Source of the DNA: Flavobacteriales bacterium
GTDB lineage: Bacteria > Bacteroidota > Bacteroidia > Flavobacteriales_F > PHOS-HE28
Direction of reading: 5' to 3'
Assembly: GCA_020635725.1 (NCBI GenBank)
Contig: JACJZF010000020.1
Coordinates: forward strand, 1-16,675
Length of the DNA: 16,675 bases
Of this stretch, positions 1-6,527 are shown piece after piece; positions within the stretch are counted from its first letter, which is position 1; each line of letters begins with the position of its first letter. The position numbers were made by a program, and so were the translations under genes. The notes beneath the pieces are model-generated. The model was not told the DNA's origin and did no database searches. It saw nothing but the letters and a program-made list of their open reading frames with translations.

Positions 1-51
1 GAACTTGACGATGCTCGTTCCGATGACGACGATGATGCCCGCCGCCTCCAT
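1..51 (-). CDS. 5' end of an unidentified hydrophobic protein (partial, runs off the window)
   Basis: An ATG on the minus strand at 51 begins 4 bases after the upp stop codon and stays open to the window edge. The 17 visible residues, MEAAGIIVVIGTSIVKF, are hydrophobic and could be the start of a membrane segment or signal sequence. The close spacing to upp, in the same direction, suggests it is the next gene of the same operon. Nothing in 17 residues identifies a family. It could also be a chance open frame, so only the start is proposed. Confidence 0.35.
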   Translation of the reverse strand, partial: MEAAGIIVVIGTSIVKF

Positions 52-55
52 GGAA

Positions 56-706
56 TCAGAGCTTACGCCCGTAGGCCAGGTCTCCCGCATCGCCCAGGCC
101 GGGCACGATGTAGGCTTGCGCCGTCATCTCCTCATCGATGGCGCCGATCCAGAAACGCGTGCCCGCCGGCAGATGCAATTTGGCGTATTCGATGCCCTCG
201 TTGCTGGCGATGGCCGACACCACATGCAAGGCCTTCGGTTTGCCCAGACGGAGCAGGGCCTTGTACACCAGCACCATGCTCTGCCCGGTGGCCAGCATGG
301 GGTCGCAGATCACCAGCACGCGGTCATGCAGGGAGGGGCTGCTCAGATACTCCACCTCGATATCGAAGCCGTCCTCGCCCTTGCGGTGCTTGCGGTACGC
401 GCTGATGAAGGCGTTGTCCGCACGGTCGAAGTAGTTGAGCATGCCTTGGTGCAAGGGCAGACCCGCGCGCAGGATGGTGGCGAGCACGGGCTGCTCCACC
501 AGCTGCTCCACGCGTGCCTGGCCCAGCGGGGTGGTCACCTCGCGCTCCTCGTACTCCAGGGTTTGGCTGAGCTCGTAGGCGAGCACCTCCCCCACGCGTT
601 CCAGGTTTCGCCGGAAGCGCATCGCGTCCTTCTGCACCTCGGCATCGCGCATCTCCGCGAGGAAATGCGCCGCCACGCTCCGCTGTTTCACCAGTTCCAT
701 CACCAT
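56..706 (-). CDS. upp: Uracil phosphoribosyltransferase
   Basis: This cytoplasmic pyrimidine-salvage enzyme makes UMP from uracil and PRPP. The PRPP-binding loop is seen as CDPMLATGQSM at residues 134-144. The uracil-binding C-terminus YIVPGLGDAGDLAYG is at 199-213, and the conserved core FRRNLERVGE and ILRAGLPLHQG is intact. From the start chosen here (706) the protein has 216 residues, close to the usual 208-217 of the family. An in-frame ATG at 724 would add six residues and overlap the previous gene by 16 bases. The start at 706 was preferred because it matches where homologues begin and leaves a 2-base gap after the FemAB-like gene. It is the last complete gene of the radC-wecB-deacetylase-acyltransferase-upp series. 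UMP feeds UDP-sugar synthesis, but that link to the neighbouring glycan genes is only inference. Confidence 0.96.
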   Translation of the reverse strand: MVMELVKQRSVAAHFLAEMRDAEVQKDAMRFRRNLERVGEVLAYELSQTLEYEEREVTTPLGQARVEQLVEQPVLATILRAGLPLHQGMLNYFDRADNAFISAYRKHRKGEDGFDIEVEYLSSPSLHDRVLVICDPMLATGQSMVLVYKALLRLGKPKALHVVSAIASNEGIEYAKLHLPAGTRFWIGAIDEEMTAQAYIVPGLGDAGDLAYGRKL

Positions 707-708
707 CG

Positions 709-1614
709 CTATCGCTTGAGCCACCGCAGTGGGGCCGGAAGTCGGTTCCGCACCAGCCGTAAATATACCCTGCTCTCCGCACCGAAGCCCGCATTGAAGC
801 GCGCCACGCTGGGCGTGCTCGAGCCCGCGAGGTCGAAAAGCCGCTCGCTTCCCGCATGGCGCGCGATCCAGTCATCCACCACACGGAACATCGCCTTGGC
901 TTCCAACCCATGCGCGGTGTTCGCCGATTTGAGCAGGATGGTGCGCCCTTCCCACGTGGCGAAGCAGGCGGCGGCCACCGGTTCGCCGTTCCGCAGCAGC
1001 GCGCTCACCTCGCATTGCCCGCGGCGCACGCCTTCCTGCATCACCTGCGTGAACACGTCGAAGCCGCGCAACGCATCGGGGCCGTAACGAGCCCCCGTGG
1101 TGCTGCGGAAGAGCTCGGCGAACCGCTGCACGCCGATACTGCCGGCCTGCAGGCCCGCGCCGGCCTCCCGCAGGTTGCGCCGATGGCCCTTGGCGTACCC
1201 TGCGCGGATCTGATCGAGCGGGTGCTGCAGCGGGATCAGCTGATTCTCCTTCACCTGAAGCGTATCGTGCACGGACGGCTGCACGTGCATCGATTCATTG
1301 AGCTGGATATCGGCATACCGGAATCGTTGGGGGATGGCGTCGAGGAAGCGCTGCGCGAGAGCCGCATCCATCGTGGGCGCGAATGCACCGAGCTGCTGCA
1401 GCCCGAGCGGCTGAAAGAGGTAGTCGATGCCCCATTTCCTCCGCCAAGTCAGCGGCATGAGCGCCCCTGCCGATTCATCCACCAGAGCCCCCCAGTCCGG
1501 TGCAGCGATATCGAGCACCCAGCTCTGCGCGTACCAGAGCCGGTTCGGACAGGCCAGCAGCATGGCATCCCAGCGCTGCTTGTCGATCTCGGCGTGCAGG
1601 AGATGACGGATCAT
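709..1614 (-). CDS. FemAB/GNAT-like acyltransferase (Bacteroidota type)
   Basis: The 301-residue protein resembles a Bacteroidota family annotated as GNAT-family or FemAB-like N-acetyltransferases. The N-terminal part has the pattern WYAQSWVLDIAAPDW (residues 27-41) and PLTWRRKWGIDYLFQPL (54-70). A basic stretch KGHRRNLREA lies near residue 140. The C-terminal acetyltransferase-like fold runs from about 205 to 285 and includes GEPVAAACFATWEG and FDLAGSSTPSVARFNAGFGA. The start at 1614 was chosen because its ATG overlaps the TGA of the upstream deacetylase gene (ATGA at 1611-1614); the open frame runs 14 codons further upstream, but only inside that gene. Acceptor and donor are unknown. FemAB proteins join amino acids to peptidoglycan precursors and related enzymes acylate sugars. 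Its pairing with a polysaccharide deacetylase suggests modification of a glycan or aminosugar, as inference only. Confidence 0.8.
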   Translation of the reverse strand: MIRHLLHAEIDKQRWDAMLLACPNRLWYAQSWVLDIAAPDWGALVDESAGALMPLTWRRKWGIDYLFQPLGLQQLGAFAPTMDAALAQRFLDAIPQRFRYADIQLNESMHVQPSVHDTLQVKENQLIPLQHPLDQIRAGYAKGHRRNLREAGAGLQAGSIGVQRFAELFRSTTGARYGPDALRGFDVFTQVMQEGVRRGQCEVSALLRNGEPVAAACFATWEGRTILLKSANTAHGLEAKAMFRVVDDWIARHAGSERLFDLAGSSTPSVARFNAGFGAESRVYLRLVRNRLPAPLRWLKR

Positions 1615-2924
1615 GGGGCTGCTTCGGCAATGATGCGCAGGATGGCCGCGCGCCATGGATGATCCGCTCCGCTCCGCGCGAGGAAGCTTTCGTGCCAGAG
1701 GCCGGTGAAGGTGCCCTGCACGGTACGGACCGCCGCGATCATGGCGCGCGTTTCGTCGATGGCCTCCTGCGGGCTCAACCGGAGTTTCTCGCGGAGCGTG
1801 TTGTCCATCACGCAGAACGGATGGATCGTCAGGTCGGTGGCGGTGTCACGCCCCAGGTCGTACCACTGATAAGGCGTGCAGGTGCCGGCCCGGAAGCCGA
1901 GTCGGTCGTGACAGCCCATGCTATGCTCTTCACGCATGCCCAGCATCAGCGCGGTGCGGAAGGTGCCCGGTATCCGGAATCGCAGGAAATGCTGGCGGCT
2001 TGCTTGGATCCCGACGCCAACGACCTCGTGCAACCGCTCGGCTTCGCGCCTTGTCAGTCCCTCCACGATGCTCGAATCATACGAGGGATGCACGCCTATC
2101 TCCACGCGCTCAGCGAGTGCGCGGAGCACGCGCGCGTATCGCGGATGCTCCACGGGAACCGCATGGTCCCATTGGCCACGGTCCCCGGCCAGCACGAAGG
2201 CAATGGCGCGATGGGCATGGGTGTTCACAGCACCGAGTACCTCCTGATCCAGCTCGAAGGGATCGCGCCGTCTTCCGCTCAACACGGCGATGCGCTCCCG
2301 CACAGCCTTCCACCGACCATGCAAAACGTCGCGAGCGGCCGATCCCAAGGTGCGCCACCAGGTTCGTCCCAGGTACTTGAAGCCATTGTCCAGATCGACC
2401 GTGAAGACCTGCCGGTATGCGCGCTGCGGAGCAGGCACACGAGCATCATGGGCGCGCCAGCGGTCGAAGAGTTGCAATGCCCATTCATCCACGATAGGCC
2501 GGTGCAGATAACCGAACCGTGCGGCATGCAGCCGATGGGTGAGCGGCCTTCCGTGCTCATCCTCCGGCAAGGACTGATATTCTTCCACCCGCGCGAGCAG
2601 GAAGAAGGTCGCCGACAGCACATCGAAGGCGTGATCGCCGTGGATCATCGGGAAGAGGACGGGGAGTCCATCAATCACCGAGCACGCAGGGTCCTTCGCC
2701 TCGAGTGCACCCTCTCGGAGCCAGCCTGAGGGCGCGATGCGGTAGGCGCCGTCCACGGCCGCATTGCCATAGATCAAGCGCGGTCCGTCCATCGCCTCCA
2801 GGTCCGCCTTGGAGCCGGCATAGCGGATCTCCCAACCGAGCATGACCCGCAGGAGCTGCTCCACGGCATAGCGCGCCTTCGAGCCGGGCGTTTCAATCCA
2901 GACATGAACGAGAGGCGCGGCCAT
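1611..2924 (-). CDS. Polysaccharide deacetylase family protein with DUF7033-like N-terminal domain
   Basis: This 437-residue protein matches the Bacteroidota-type polysaccharide deacetylases that carry a DUF7033-like N-terminal region (about residues 1-165). The NodB-like catalytic part (about 170-435) shows FTVDLDNGFKY at 174-184, with the Asp pair D177/D179 in the place of the metal-binding acids. It also has GVHPSY at 277-282, SRQHFLRF at 309-316 and GFRAGTCTPY at 343-352. Such enzymes remove acetyl groups from N-acetylated sugars in surface glycans. No signal peptide is visible, so it may act in the cytoplasm or on a membrane-bound intermediate. The start at 2924 was chosen because the frame upstream overlaps wecB and has no family sequence. 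It lies 31 bases after wecB and ends in an ATGA overlap with the acyltransferase gene. Confidence 0.82.
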   Translation of the reverse strand: MAAPLVHVWIETPGSKARYAVEQLLRVMLGWEIRYAGSKADLEAMDGPRLIYGNAAVDGAYRIAPSGWLREGALEAKDPACSVIDGLPVLFPMIHGDHAFDVLSATFFLLARVEEYQSLPEDEHGRPLTHRLHAARFGYLHRPIVDEWALQLFDRWRAHDARVPAPQRAYRQVFTVDLDNGFKYLGRTWWRTLGSAARDVLHGRWKAVRERIAVLSGRRRDPFELDQEVLGAVNTHAHRAIAFVLAGDRGQWDHAVPVEHPRYARVLRALAERVEIGVHPSYDSSIVEGLTRREAERLHEVVGVGIQASRQHFLRFRIPGTFRTALMLGMREEHSMGCHDRLGFRAGTCTPYQWYDLGRDTATDLTIHPFCVMDNTLREKLRLSPQEAIDETRAMIAAVRTVQGTFTGLWHESFLARSGADHPWRAAILRIIAEAAP

Positions 2925-2955
2925 GGGCAGGCAAGGTAGCGGGCGGGCCGTAGCG

Positions 2956-4086
2956 CTAGCCGGCCAGCGCTTGCACGATCCGGGCGGCGGCCCGTCCATC
3001 GCCGTACAGGCCCGGCCGGTGCGGCGCCCCGTTGCGCAGGAAGTCGTTGACCGCTTCGTGCAGCAAGACCGGATCGGCATCGACCAAGCGGGCCTGTCCC
3101 GTTTCCACGAGTTCCACCCATTCGGTCTCTGGGCGCAGCACCACGCAGGGCTTCTGGAAGAAATAGGCCTCCTTCTGCACGCCGCCGCTGTCGGTGAGCA
3201 CCAGGCGCGTGTTGCGCTCCAATGCGATCATGTCGAGATAGCCGACCGGATCGATCAACCTGAGCCAGCCATCCGATGCTCGCGTCCATCGCCCCTCGCC
3301 CTCCAAGTGCGCCACCTGCGCTGCGGTGCGCGGATGTATCGGGAGGATCATGGGCAGGGCGTGCTCCGCAGCAGCCGCATGCAGGGCGACGAGGATCCGG
3401 ACGAGCCGCTCGGGATCATCTGCATTGAAGTGGCGGTGCACCGTGGCCAGCATATAGCGCTCGGGCTCCAACCCCAAGCGGCGCAGCACATCGGACCGCT
3501 GCTCCGCGAGCGCGGCGAAGTGCAGGCTGCTCTCGTGCATGACATCGCCCGTGAGATGAATCGCCGGCGTTTGAGCAGTTGCCCGCTCCACGTGAGCTGT
3601 GCCAAAGCCTTCGCGCGCGAGGTTGCGCACCGCGACCGGTGTGGGACAGAAGAGCCATGTGGAACAGTGGTCGCAGAGGATGCGGTTCACCTCTTCGGGC
3701 ATGCCCTTGTTGAAGGACCTGAGACCAGCTTCGACATGCGCCACCGGCACGCCCAATTTGGTTGCCGCGATCGCTGCGGCCAAGGTGCTGTTGGTGTCGC
3801 CATAGGCCACCACCAGTTCGGGGCGCTGTTCCATGAGCACCTGCTCGATGCCCGCGATCATGCGGGCGGTCTGGGAGCCGTGGGGGCCTGAACCCACACC
3901 GAGATCGACCTGCGGCCGCGGGATGCCCAGCTCCGCGAAGAATACCCCGCTCATGGCTTCATCGTAGTGCTGCCCGGTGTGCAGCAAGCGGTGACGGATG
4001 CCCCCCTGCGCCTGAATGGCACGGTCAATCGCGGCCGCTTTCACGAATTGCGGGCGCGCGCCTACCACGCTGAGCCAGTCTCTCAT
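2956..4086 (-). CDS. wecB: UDP-N-acetylglucosamine 2-epimerase (non-hydrolysing)
   Basis: The 376-residue protein has the full length and motifs of the WecB/MnaA family, which interconverts UDP-GlcNAc and UDP-ManNAc in the cytoplasm for surface polysaccharides. Visible motifs are GARPQFVKAA (9-18), GDTNST (96-101), HVEAGLRS (117-124), PEEVNR (130-135), the substrate-site His-Arg at 217-218, and TDSGGVQKE (298-306). All expected catalytic acids appear present. Its start codon overlaps the radC stop (ATGA at 4083-4086), so the two are probably translationally coupled. Its natural partners are the glycosyltransferases of the polysaccharide cluster starting at 5214. A WecG-type transferase (6528-7316), whose family includes ManNAc(A) transferases, fits a UDP-ManNAc supply. 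That substrate assignment is inferred. Confidence 0.95.
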   Translation of the reverse strand: MRDWLSVVGARPQFVKAAAIDRAIQAQGGIRHRLLHTGQHYDEAMSGVFFAELGIPRPQVDLGVGSGPHGSQTARMIAGIEQVLMEQRPELVVAYGDTNSTLAAAIAATKLGVPVAHVEAGLRSFNKGMPEEVNRILCDHCSTWLFCPTPVAVRNLAREGFGTAHVERATAQTPAIHLTGDVMHESSLHFAALAEQRSDVLRRLGLEPERYMLATVHRHFNADDPERLVRILVALHAAAAEHALPMILPIHPRTAAQVAHLEGEGRWTRASDGWLRLIDPVGYLDMIALERNTRLVLTDSGGVQKEAYFFQKPCVVLRPETEWVELVETGQARLVDADPVLLHEAVNDFLRNGAPHRPGLYGDGRAAARIVQALAG

Positions 4087-4787
4087 CCCATCATGCCGTT
4101 ATCGGCGAAGCTGTAGTAGCCGGCTGCGGTCACGATCAGGTGGTCCTGCACCTGGATGTCGAGGAGCCGGGCTCCGTCGACCAGCTTGCGGGTGAGCCGG
4201 ATATCCTCTTCGCTCGGCCGGAGCTGTCCGCTGGGATGATTATGGCAAAGCACCAGGCAGGAGGCGCGTTTGTCCAAGGCCGCCTTGAAGATCACCTTGG
4301 GGTCGGCCACGGTGCCGTGCAGGCCACCGCGGCTTACAGAGGCCATCTCCAGCAGGCGATTTCCGCGATCGAGCAGCAGGAGCCAGAACTCCTCGTGCGG
4401 CAGGTCGGCCAGCTTGGGCCGAATGAGCTCGTAGGCTAAGGCGCTGCTGGCCACCGACGGGCGTTCGTGCGTGTCGCGCTCGCGCCGGCGCCGCCCGAGT
4501 TCCAGCGCCGCAACGATGGCGATGGCCTTTGCCTCGCCGATGCCGCGCGTTCCGGTGAATTCGGCCACGCCCATGGTGCCCAGGCGCTGCAGGTCGTTCC
4601 CCGCGCGTGCCATCAGGCGCTTGGCCACGTCCAAGGCGCTCTCCTTGGTGGTTCCCGAGCGGATCAGGATGGCCAGCAGCTCGGCATCGGAAAGGGCACG
4701 GGGGCCTTGGGCCATGAGGCGCTCGCGCGGGCGATCATCCTTCGCCCAATCCCGGATGGGCACGCGCCCTTCTTCCACAGTGCTCAT
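4083..4787 (-). CDS. radC: RadC family (JAB/MPN metalloprotease-fold) protein
   Basis: This is a 234-residue full-length RadC homologue. The N-terminal UPF0758 domain contains a helix-hairpin-helix-like segment FTGTRGIGEAKAIAI (77-91). The C-terminal JAB domain carries the metal-binding signature HNHPSG at 182-187, followed by PSEEDIRLT with D195. The usual HPR just before the signature reads ADPK here (161-164), a variation I believe is common in Bacteroidota homologues. Despite its name a DNA-repair role for RadC is not established, and its substrate is unknown. The start at 4787 gives the typical family beginning (MSTVEEGRVPIRDWAKDDRP); 15 extra codons further upstream would run through the rpsT terminator hairpin. 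It ends in an ATGA overlap with wecB. Confidence 0.95.
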   Translation of the reverse strand: MSTVEEGRVPIRDWAKDDRPRERLMAQGPRALSDAELLAILIRSGTTKESALDVAKRLMARAGNDLQRLGTMGVAEFTGTRGIGEAKAIAIVAALELGRRRRERDTHERPSVASSALAYELIRPKLADLPHEEFWLLLLDRGNRLLEMASVSRGGLHGTVADPKVIFKAALDKRASCLVLCHNHPSGQLRPSEEDIRLTRKLVDGARLLDIQVQDHLIVTAAGYYSFADNGMMG

Positions 4788-4799
4788 GGGGTCTGAAAA

Positions 4800-4830
4800 C
4801 GAACAGGTCCCCGCAAGCGAGGACCTGTCC
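4800..4830 (-). terminator. Rho-independent terminator after rpsT
   Basis: On the minus strand the arms ACAGGTCC (4828-4821) and GGACCTGT (4810-4803) form a perfect 8-bp stem with a 10-base loop. The 3' side continues TCGTTTT, a short U-rich tail. It starts about 20 bases after the rpsT stop. It lies just upstream of the radC start, so radC needs read-through or its own promoter. Confidence 0.75.
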
Positions 4831-4857
4831 AAGATAATCAGCGATCGCTCACTTCAA
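4829..4857 (-). promoter_or_regulatory. Candidate promoter for radC, with its -33 inside the end of rpsT
   Basis: On the minus strand, TTG (4857-4855) is followed after 18 bases by TATCTTGG (4836-4829). This matches the Bacteroidota -7 consensus TAnnTTTG at all but one position. The 18-base spacing is the same as in the much better rpsT promoter. The predicted transcript would begin at about the rpsT terminator hairpin. The -33 lies in the last codons of rpsT. The match is imperfect, so this is tentative. Confidence 0.35.
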
Positions 4858-5103
4858 GCCGTTCACATGCTTGCGCACGGACGACTTGAGGTTGGCCGCC
4901 TTGTTCTTGTGGATGACGTTGCGCTTGGCCAGTTTGTCGAGCATGGCCGTCACCTCGGGGAGCAGCTTCTCCGCCTCTTTCTTATCGGACGTGCCACGGA
5001 TGGCGCGCACGGCATTGCGGGTGGTCTTGTGCTGGTAGCGGTTACGGGCGTTCCGGGTCTCGGTTTGGCGCACCCGCTTCAGGGCTGACTGATGATTGGC
5101 CAT
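4849..5103 (-). CDS. rpsT: 30S ribosomal protein S20
   Basis: This 84-residue, highly basic protein is ribosomal protein S20, which binds 16S rRNA early in 30S assembly. It begins with the family signature MANHQSALKRVRQ and continues with RNRYQHKTTRNAVRAIR, KLLPEVTAMLDKLAKRNVIH and KNKAANLKSSVRKHVNGLK. The length is typical. The open frame extends upstream of 5103, but that part runs through the promoter and the preceding terminator and has no S20 homology. The gene is a stand-alone unit with its own promoter (5131-5159), a 5' hairpin and a terminator. It separates the polysaccharide cluster on its right from the radC-upp series on its left. Confidence 0.98.
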   Translation of the reverse strand: MANHQSALKRVRQTETRNARNRYQHKTTRNAVRAIRGTSDKKEAEKLLPEVTAMLDKLAKRNVIHKNKAANLKSSVRKHVNGLK

Positions 5104-5111
5104 GGCATGTA

Positions 5112-5126
5112 CCCTTCTGAGAAGGG
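5112..5126 (-). promoter_or_regulatory. Hairpin in the rpsT 5' leader
   Basis: On the minus strand CCCTTC, loop TCA and GAAGGG form a perfect 6-bp hairpin ending 8 bases before the rpsT ATG. With transcription starting about 6-7 bases after the -7 box, this hairpin would form the very 5' end of the mRNA. It could stabilise the message or affect initiation. S20 controls its own synthesis in E. coli, but by a different, start-codon-based mechanism. The role here is inferred. Confidence 0.45.
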
Positions 5127-5130
5127 GCCG

Positions 5131-5159
5131 CAAATATAGCGCTTCAGTGGAATCCGCAA
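5131..5159 (-). promoter_or_regulatory. Bacteroidota-type promoter of rpsT
   Basis: On the minus strand, TTG (5159-5157) is followed after 18 bases by TATATTTG (5138-5131), a perfect match to the -33 TTG / -7 TAnnTTTG consensus of Bacteroidota housekeeping promoters. It lies 27 bases before the rpsT ATG and just downstream of the terminator of the preceding gene. The AT-rich box stands out in this GC-rich sequence. Confidence 0.8.
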
Positions 5160-5167
5160 GGGCTTGG

Positions 5168-5198
5168 AAACGAAAAGGCCGGGTTTCCCCGGCCTTCG
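5168..5198 (-). terminator. Strong terminator after the sugar transferase gene
   Basis: On the minus strand a perfect 9-bp stem AAGGCCGGG / CCCGGCCTT (5196-5188 and 5183-5175) is closed by a GAAA tetraloop (GNRA type). The 3' arm runs into TTCGTTT. It lies 17 bases after the stop codon of the gene ending at 5214 and ends the polysaccharide transcription unit before rpsT. Confidence 0.85.
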
Positions 5199-5213
5199 CT
5201 TTCAAGGGCTTGG

Positions 5214-6350
5214 TCAGTAGGCCATTTCGTCCTTGCCGAACATGTTGGTCACGGTCTTCACCACGATGCGCAGGTCGAGCCAGAAGGACCAGTTCTCCAA
5301 GTACCAGACATCGAGCTCCACGCGGCGTTCCATGAGCTCGGGGGTGCGGGTCTCGCCCCGGAAGCCGTTCACTTGGGCCCACCCGGTGATACCCGGCCGC
5401 ACGAAGTGGCGCACCATGTACTTGTCGATGATGTCCCGGTACTGGTCATTGAGGCGCAAGGGATGCGGGCGCGGCCCCACCACGCTCATGTGCCCGAGCA
5501 GCACGTTGATGAACTGGGGCATCTCGTCGAGGTTGCTCTTGCGCAGGAACCGGCCGATGCGGGTCACGCGCGGGTCGTCCTTGGTGGCCTGCTTCACATC
5601 GGCCTCCATGTTCATGCGCATGCTGCGGAACTTCCAGCAGACGAACTGCTGGTTATCGCGGCCCAGGCGCATCTGCTTGAAGAAGACCGGACCCTTGCTC
5701 GAGAGCTTCACGAGCAGGCCCAGGATGGGGAAGAGCCAGGTGAAGATGAAGAGCACCACGGCACTGGCGAAGACGATGTCGAAGGCGCGTTTCAGCCAGC
5801 GATGCACGGGGCGGTCCAGCGGCTCCTTGCGCAACTTGCTCACGGGCACGGAACCATGGAACTCCAGGTCGGAGGTCTTCACCACGGGGATGAAGCTCTC
5901 GGCGCTGGGGATCACGCGGAACCGGATGGTGTTGCGTTCGCAGAACTCCATCAGGTCGGTGATGTCCTGGCGCCGGGTACCGGGGAGCGCGCAATAGATG
6001 ATGTCGATGCGGTTCTGGACCGCGAAGGCCTTCACGGCCTCCACATCACCCACGCGCCGGCTGCCCAATGGCCCTGCGATGGCCTCATCGTCGAATATGC
6101 CGCGGAAACGGTAGCCGCGCACGGTCTGGTCCTCGCAATACTGGAAGATCTCCTCGGCGGCCGGGCTGTAGCCCACGATCACGAGGTCCTTCACCGAGGT
6201 GAGGGGCTCAAGCGTGAGCACTTTGTTCAGGCCCGACTGAACATTCTGCAGGGACATGCGCCCCGAGCGCAACAAGGTGCTGAGCTCTTGGCCCACATCA
6301 CCATTGCGTCCTACTGGCGCCCCTGAGTTGGGGGTAATGATTCGCTCCAT
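5214..6350 (-). CDS. Polyprenyl-phosphate sugar-1-phosphate transferase (WcaJ/WbaP type), short form
   Basis: The 378-residue protein is the likely priming enzyme of the polysaccharide pathway, moving a sugar-1-phosphate from a UDP-sugar to undecaprenyl phosphate at the inner membrane. A Rossmann/CoA-binding-like domain begins at DLVIVGYSPAAEEIFQYC (55-72). The membrane hairpin is at about 188-215. The catalytic domain shows KFRSM (240-244), DPRVTRIGRFLRKSNLDEMP (259-278), VGPRP (291-295) and RPGITGWAQVNGFRGE (318-333). It lacks the four or so N-terminal membrane helices normal for WcaJ/CpsE-type enzymes of about 460 residues; an in-frame TGA upstream of 6350 rules out an extension. A GGAGGA at 6369-6364 and a promoter at 6396-6427 support the start. 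The sugar transferred cannot be told from sequence. Confidence 0.93.
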   Translation of the reverse strand: MERIITPNSGAPVGRNGDVGQELSTLLRSGRMSLQNVQSGLNKVLTLEPLTSVKDLVIVGYSPAAEEIFQYCEDQTVRGYRFRGIFDDEAIAGPLGSRRVGDVEAVKAFAVQNRIDIIYCALPGTRRQDITDLMEFCERNTIRFRVIPSAESFIPVVKTSDLEFHGSVPVSKLRKEPLDRPVHRWLKRAFDIVFASAVVLFIFTWLFPILGLLVKLSSKGPVFFKQMRLGRDNQQFVCWKFRSMRMNMEADVKQATKDDPRVTRIGRFLRKSNLDEMPQFINVLLGHMSVVGPRPHPLRLNDQYRDIIDKYMVRHFVRPGITGWAQVNGFRGETRTPELMERRVELDVWYLENWSFWLDLRIVVKTVTNMFGKDEMAY

Positions 6351-6395
6351 TCGCGTTGCTGCTTCCTCCGTTACCCGTCAGTCGAAGAGAGTTCG

Positions 6396-6427
6396 CAAAT
6401 CTAGCCTGCCCATGAGCAGGAAGTCAA
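6396..6427 (-). promoter_or_regulatory. Bacteroidota-type promoter of the sugar transferase gene
   Basis: On the minus strand TTG (6427-6425) and TAGATTTG (6403-6396) are separated by 21 bases and match the -33/-7 consensus. The leader to the ATG at 6350 is about 40 bases and contains a purine-rich GGAGGA at 6369-6364. A run of seven T's (6442-6436) lies just upstream of the -33 like an UP element. The local sequence is AT-richer than its surroundings. This makes the priming-enzyme gene a separate transcription unit from the wecG-like gene before it. Confidence 0.65.
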
Positions 6428-6428
6428 G

Positions 6429-6462
6429 TTGGTCGAAAAAAATCACCTATTCGTCGAACCAA
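6429..6462 (-). repeat. Imperfect inverted repeat upstream of the sugar transferase promoter
   Basis: On the plus strand TTGGTCGA (6429-6436) and TCGAACCAA (6454-6462) are inverted copies with a single-base bulge. They enclose the A7 run and sit directly against the -33 element. CAAGTT also occurs as a direct repeat at 6425-6430 and 6460-6465. It could be an operator, or a weak terminator for the gene ending at 6528. Neither can be decided from sequence. Confidence 0.3.
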
Positions 6463-6527
6463 GTTCACATGGAATCCCGCCATCCGAGGGCACAAACCAG
6501 CTGATTGTCATGCACATCATTCCCGTA

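Noticed and set aside
1500..2729. 409-codon plus-strand frame over the deacetylase gene
   Set aside because: It has no recognisable domain and runs antisense to a protein with conserved deacetylase motifs.
2925..3080. Longer start for the deacetylase gene
   Set aside because: The added 52 residues are Arg/Cys/Ser-rich, lie over the 3' end of wecB and have no family similarity.
4840..4849. AGCGATCGCT palindrome, like the cyanobacterial HIP1 core
   Set aside because: A single copy in a GC-rich Bacteroidota window at the end of rpsT is best explained by chance.
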